Notes under the pieces: generated by a model | Seen by the model: only the letters and a program-made list of their open reading frames with translations | Told to the model about the DNA's origin: nothing | Database searches by the model: none | From: CAZOVB01 sp964583095 | Lineage (GTDB): Bacteria; Planctomycetota; Phycisphaerae; SM23-33 | Direction: 5' to 3' | DNA: 34,282 bases | NCBI GenBank assembly: GCA_964583095.1 | Contig: CAZOVB010000048.1 | Location: 1-34,282, forward strand | Shown here: piece by piece, positions 31,284-34,282 of the stretch | Position numbering within the stretch: position 1 is the stretch's first letter | How the letters are laid out: each line of letters begins with the position of its first letter | Position numbers and translations under genes: made by a program

Positions 31284-31589
31284 TCAGATACCCCTGAGTT
31301 TATCCCTCACCTGCGCCGGCGTCAAACCCTCGATGCCCAGCGTCTTACGCGGCTGCGTCGGTCCCGAAACCACCTCCACAGACCTGGGGCTGACCCCCAA
31401 GGCCTCGGCCAGGGCGGCGCAGACGGCCTTGTTGGCTTTGCCCTTCTCGGCCGGGGCGGATACGGCAATTTTCAGCCGATCTCCCAGCAGGCCGACCACG
31501 CGGTCCCGAGACGCCCCGGGCACGACCTTGACATCCACCAGGGTCCTCCCGGCCTGGCTTAGGAGCTTGAGCTCTGGCCCGATCTCCAC
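31284..31589 (-). CDS. DUF167 (UPF0235/YggU) family protein
   Basis: 101 residues. Family signature: VDVKVVPGASRDRVVG, then RLKIAVSAPAEKGKANKAV and VEVVSGPTQPRKTLGI, which together define the small alpha/beta DUF167 fold. Its biochemical role is not established. The start is GTG at 31589, two bases after the leuD stop, so translation is probably coupled to leuD. No other start codon gives a full domain. Confidence 0.9.
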   Translation of the reverse strand: MEIGPELKLLSQAGRTLVDVKVVPGASRDRVVGLLGDRLKIAVSAPAEKGKANKAVCAALAEALGVSPRSVEVVSGPTQPRKTLGIEGLTPAQVRDKLRGI

Positions 31590-31591
31590 GC

Positions 31592-32152
31592 TCAGGAGAT
31601 CATGCCCATCCGGCGGGCGTAGTTGAACACGCCCCCGGCCTGGACGATCTTGCCCACGTCGCCCATCGGGTTGAGTTGAAACTCTTCTCCGGTGGTGTGG
31701 TTGCGAAGGACGCCGGCCTTGGCATCGACCTCGACTTCATCGCCCGTGGAGATCTTGCCGGCCAGGCTCTCGCGGGCTTCGAGGGGAACCAGGTACCCCC
31801 CGTTGATGCTGTTGCGATAGAAGATCCGCGCGTAGCTGTCTGCCACGACGAAGCGGCAGCCGGCTTCCCGGATCGCCAGCGGGGCGTGCTCCCGGCTGGA
31901 GCCGCAGCCGAAGTTGCGCCCCCCGATGACCACCGCGTACTCGGAGGTAAACGAATCTCCCGTCACGAAAGGCTTATTCCCCTCGGGCAAGCCCGCCTGC
32001 TCGGCCGGTACGCCGCTGAGAGCATACTTGCCGAAATACCTGCGCTCCTCCGGATCGGAGGGGTTGTAGCTGAGATACTCGGCCGGGATGATCTGGTCGG
32101 TATCGATATTGGCTCCCACGACATACGCTTTGCCGCGAACGGTATCTTCCAT
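31592..32152 (-). CDS. leuD: 3-isopropylmalate dehydratase small subunit (LeuD)
   Basis: Small (swivel) subunit of the LeuCD isomerase in leucine synthesis; it carries substrate-recognition residues while LeuC holds the iron-sulfur cluster. 186 residues from ATG 32152, with AGAGGA eight bases upstream. Motifs are NIDTDQIIPAEYL, GGRNFGCGSSREHAP and YRNSINGGYLVP. The open frame extends to 32458, but those 102 extra codons have no family similarity and contain the promoter. leuC and leuB are not in the window. The short size, without the bacterial C-terminal extension, is the form seen in archaea and several bacterial phyla. Confidence 0.95.
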   Translation of the reverse strand: MEDTVRGKAYVVGANIDTDQIIPAEYLSYNPSDPEERRYFGKYALSGVPAEQAGLPEGNKPFVTGDSFTSEYAVVIGGRNFGCGSSREHAPLAIREAGCRFVVADSYARIFYRNSINGGYLVPLEARESLAGKISTGDEVEVDAKAGVLRNHTTGEEFQLNPMGDVGKIVQAGGVFNYARRMGMIS

Positions 32153-32190
32153 GGCCTGGATCCTCTGAAGCTGTGCGTTTGGTTTCGTCC

Positions 32191-32218
32191 ATTGTAGGCG
32201 CAACGCGACGGGAGTAAA
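32191..32218 (-). promoter_or_regulatory. Candidate promoter for leuD
   Basis: On the minus strand, TTTACT (32218-32213, 4 of 6) and TACAAT (32196-32191, 5 of 6) are separated by 16 bases. Transcription would start near 32184, about 32 bases before the leuD ATG. Confidence 0.45.
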
Positions 32219-32354
32219 GACCTCATACAAGGCTTGCCGAGCCCCGACGCATGCGGAAACGGGGACAAGCTTGGGAAGAACTCCAGAAAAAGGCGGCTTT
32301 GTCGAGATTCTCGGGGAATCCCGCCCCCGCCTTTCCCTATCCGTAAACCCAATT

Positions 32355-32380
32355 GTCGCAAAGTATTCGGTTTTTGCGAC
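32355..32380. repeat. Inverted repeat GTCGCAAA/TTTGCGAC
   Basis: Perfect 8-base arms (32355-32362 and 32373-32380) around a 10-base spacer. No T-run follows on either strand. It may be an operator or a leader hairpin. Confidence 0.5.
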
Positions 32381-32498
32381 GGTCATTGCCCTAGTTCTCG
32401 AATAGGAATACTTGGAGATATTCGGCTGTGATTCCTTCTCAATTCCGCCCATTGCCAACCGATAAGGAAATTAAGGGAATTGGTGTTGATGCAGTCTA

Positions 32499-32521
32499 TT
32501 TTCGGCATCTCAGGCCGAAAA
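32499..32521. repeat. Inverted repeat TTTTCGGC/GCCGAAAA upstream of the chemoreceptor
   Basis: Perfect 8-base arms (32499-32506 and 32514-32521) around a 7-base loop, 49 bases before the chemoreceptor ATG. It could be a 5' leader hairpin, or an operator if transcription starts downstream. Confidence 0.5.
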
Positions 32522-32570
32522 CGGGTATTTCGTAATCCAAAGGGTTCGGTTCTATAAAAGGGAGTTCCTC

Positions 32571-34282
32571 ATGTTCAGAAACATGACGATCGGGAAGAAG
32601 ATATCATTCGGCTTCGGGCTTGTGTTGTTTGCTTTGGCAGTCCTGGCCACATGGGCGGTCTACGGAATCGGGGGCATTGTTGGCGATGCCGAACAGGTCA
32701 TCGAGGGCAACCGCCTCCGCGGAGAGATCGTCCAGCGCGAACTGGAGCACCTTAACTGGGCCTCGTCCGTGACCGACCTGCTCAACGACGAGAAGACCAC
32801 CGAATTGTGTGTCGAAACCGATCCGCGCAAGTGCAAGTTCGGTCAATGGTATTACAGCGATTCCCGCAAGGAGGCCGAAGCCTTCGTACCATCCATCGCG
32901 GCGCCCCTGGCCGAAATCGAGCAGTGGCACAATCAACTCCACACCTCGGCCAAGACCATCGGCGAGCAGTTTCGCCAGGCGGATCTGTCCCTGTCTGCCC
33001 AGTTGGAACAGTGCAAGGGTGATCATCTGACCTGGGCCCACGGGGTCAAGGATGTCTTTGTCGACCGGACCCTCCCCGAAGCCAAGGTCCAGACCGATCC
33101 CCGCCAGTGCAGATTCGGAAAGTGGTATTACAGCCGGCAGGTCCAGGAAATGCGGCGCGAGGATAAAGCCTTCGACGCAGCCATGGAGAAAATCGAAGAG
33201 CCTCACCGGAAGCTCCACCAAAGCGCGGTCCACATCAACCAGTTGCTCGCCGAGGACAAGCGCAACGAGGCGGCTTCGTACTACATGGCCAACACCAAGC
33301 CCCTGGCCTACGAAGTCTGCGGATACATCGACGGGGTCATCGCCTGGAACGACCAGCGCACCGAGGGCTTCAAGGCCGCCCAGCAGACCTTCGCCGGCCG
33401 GACCAAACCGGCCCTTCAGAACGTGCAGAAGTGCCTCCACAGCGTCGTCGAGGGCGTGCGAGCCAATATCATGACCGACGAGGAAATGCTCGCCCACGCA
33501 TCCACCACCCGGGCCGGGCTGATTGTCGTAGCCATCCTGGCCGCCATCGGCGGCGTCGCCTGCGCCTTCCTGATCACTGTTGGAACCAAGCGGGGCCTGA
33601 CACGCATCGCGGCGGAACTGGCCGAAGGGGCCCAGCAGACCGCCACCGCCTCAGGCCAGGTTTCCTCGGCCAGCCAGTCCCTGGCAGAGGGGACCAGCGA
33701 GCAGGCGGCCTCGATCGAAGAGACCTCCGCGAGCATCGAGGAGATGGCCTCGATGACCAAACAGAACTCCAAAAGTGCAGACCAGGCCAACCAGATCGCC
33801 CAGGAAGCCCAGAAAAACGCCGCCGGCGGCAGCGAGTCCATGGAGCGGATGGGCAGCGCCATCAACGAGATCAAATCCTCGGCCGACGAAACGGCCAAGA
33901 TCGTCAAGACCATCGACGAAATCGCCTTCCAGACCAACCTGCTCGCCCTCAATGCAGCCGTCGAGGCCGCCCGGGCCGGCGAGGCCGGTAAGGGGTTCGC
34001 CGTCGTGGCCGAAGAGGTCAGAAACCTCGCCCAGCGATCGGCCGAGGCCGCCCGCAACACCGCCGACCTGATCCAGGGATCCGTCGACCGGGCCGACAAC
34101 GGCGTAGCCATCAGCAAGGAAGTCGCCGACGCCCTGACAAGAATCACCGAGGGCTCCTCGAAGGTCAATCAACTCATCTCCGAAATCGCCCAGGCCTCGA
34201 CCGAACAGGCCAACGGCGTCGAGCAGATCAATACCGCCGTAAGCCAGATGGACAAGGTCACCCAGTCCAACGCCGCCAACGC
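32571..34282 (+). CDS. Methyl-accepting chemotaxis protein with tandem extracytoplasmic CZB domains (3'-truncated)
   Basis: 570 residues are visible before the window ends. Topology: TM1 at about 11-35, extracytoplasmic region 36-313, TM2 at about 314-338, then cytoplasm. The sensor holds two chemoreceptor zinc-binding (CZB) domains. The first has His60 (EHLNWA), Cys88 (KCKFGQWYYS), His120 and His124 (HNQLH). The second has His152 (DHLTWA), Cys180 (QCRFGKWYYS), His212 and His216 (HRKLH). Each of the four putative ligands repeats exactly 92 residues later. After TM2 there is no recognisable HAMP domain; the signalling coiled coil follows directly, with the conserved tip EIAFQTNLLALNAAVEAARAG and KGFAVVAEEVRNLAQRS. 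CZB domains bind zinc through His3Cys and can sense zinc or oxidants. The start ATG follows GGGAG. Confidence 0.95.
   Translation, partial: MFRNMTIGKKISFGFGLVLFALAVLATWAVYGIGGIVGDAEQVIEGNRLRGEIVQRELEHLNWASSVTDLLNDEKTTELCVETDPRKCKFGQWYYSDSRKEAEAFVPSIAAPLAEIEQWHNQLHTSAKTIGEQFRQADLSLSAQLEQCKGDHLTWAHGVKDVFVDRTLPEAKVQTDPRQCRFGKWYYSRQVQEMRREDKAFDAAMEKIEEPHRKLHQSAVHINQLLAEDKRNEAASYYMANTKPLAYEVCGYIDGVIAWNDQRTEGFKAAQQTFAGRTKPALQNVQKCLHSVVEGVRANIMTDEEMLAHASTTRAGLIVVAILAAIGGVACAFLITVGTKRGLTRIAAELAEGAQQTATASGQVSSASQSLAEGTSEQAASIEETSASIEEMASMTKQNSKSADQANQIAQEAQKNAAGGSESMERMGSAINEIKSSADETAKIVKTIDEIAFQTNLLALNAAVEAARAGEAGKGFAVVAEEVRNLAQRSAEAARNTADLIQGSVDRADNGVAISKEVADALTRITEGSSKVNQLISEIAQASTEQANGVEQINTAVSQMDKVTQSNAAN

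Larger units (their letters stand above)
32153..32570. other. Divergent intergenic region between leuD and the chemoreceptor
   Basis: 418 bases without a convincing gene; A+T rises toward the chemoreceptor. It contains the leuD promoter, two perfect 8-base inverted repeats (listed separately), and ACCGATAA (32458-32465), which resembles the -10 of sigma-28 promoters. GGGAG lies five to nine bases before the chemoreceptor ATG. I see no known riboswitch. Confidence 0.5.

Noticed and set aside
32153..32458. N-terminal extension of LeuD (102 codons)
   Set aside because: The LeuD family begins at the ATG at 32152, which has its own ribosome-binding site. The upstream part has no family similarity and contains a promoter and inverted repeats.
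1..34282. CRISPR arrays, insertion sequences, prophage or attachment sites
   Set aside because: I see no regularly spaced direct repeats, transposase or integrase motifs, or duplicated flanks. The window reads as ordinary chromosome.

Overview
The window is GC-rich bacterial chromosome, densely coding on both strands, with no rRNA, tRNA, insertion sequence or CRISPR array that I can see. Several features suggest a member of the Planctomycetota (PVC group), possibly a Phycisphaerae-like lineage. These are the von Willebrand/glutamine-amidotransferase membrane protein, a DUF547-type protein, a LacI-like sensor fused to an AraC DNA-binding domain, an HTH domain placed before a receiver domain, and a first gene ending in a 'YEKPENY...FFAD' tail like that of planctomycete prepilin-like proteins. 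This placement is inference from gene content; no rRNA is present to confirm it.

Layout. Bases 1-5229 (+) hold the end of an unknown protein, then a housekeeping run ribH-nusB-ftsY-mnmG (riboflavin, transcription antitermination, SRP receptor, tRNA wobble modification). mnmG overlaps tail to tail with an AsmA-like membrane protein on the minus strand, which is divergent from a DUF547 protein. Bases 7752-8948 (-) carry tsaB (t6A tRNA modification) and a tandem-ACT protein. A metallophosphoesterase and the membrane insertase yidC follow on the plus strand (9121-12207).

Bases 12269-17984 (-) look like one transcription unit: a two-phosphoesterase fusion (calcineurin-like plus PHP), the large VWA membrane protein, ybeY, and a Gfo/Idh/MocA oxidoreductase whose start overlaps the ybeY stop as ATGA. 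Divergent from it are trpD, a XylR-like regulator and galK. A 472-base gap with several potential RNA hairpins follows, then a FlgM-like small protein closed by a strong intrinsic terminator.

Bases 22545-26388 are a compact three-gene phosphorelay: an HTH-receiver protein, an HDOD/HD-GAF-histidine kinase, and a receiver-coiled coil-GAF protein. Convergent with it is ptsP (GAF plus Enzyme I of the nitrogen PTS). Then come a 58-residue membrane peptide (-), a TrmO-like protein with an export signal, a small unknown protein and tyrA (+), followed on the minus strand by leuD, a DUF167 protein and a small membrane protein. The window ends inside a chemoreceptor whose extracytoplasmic sensor is two CZB zinc-binding domains repeated with an exact 92-residue period.

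The most interesting items are the tandem-CZB receptor, the calcineurin/PHP fusion, the HTH-receiver/HDOD-kinase operon beside a FlgM-like gene and a possible structured RNA, and the exported TrmO-like protein.
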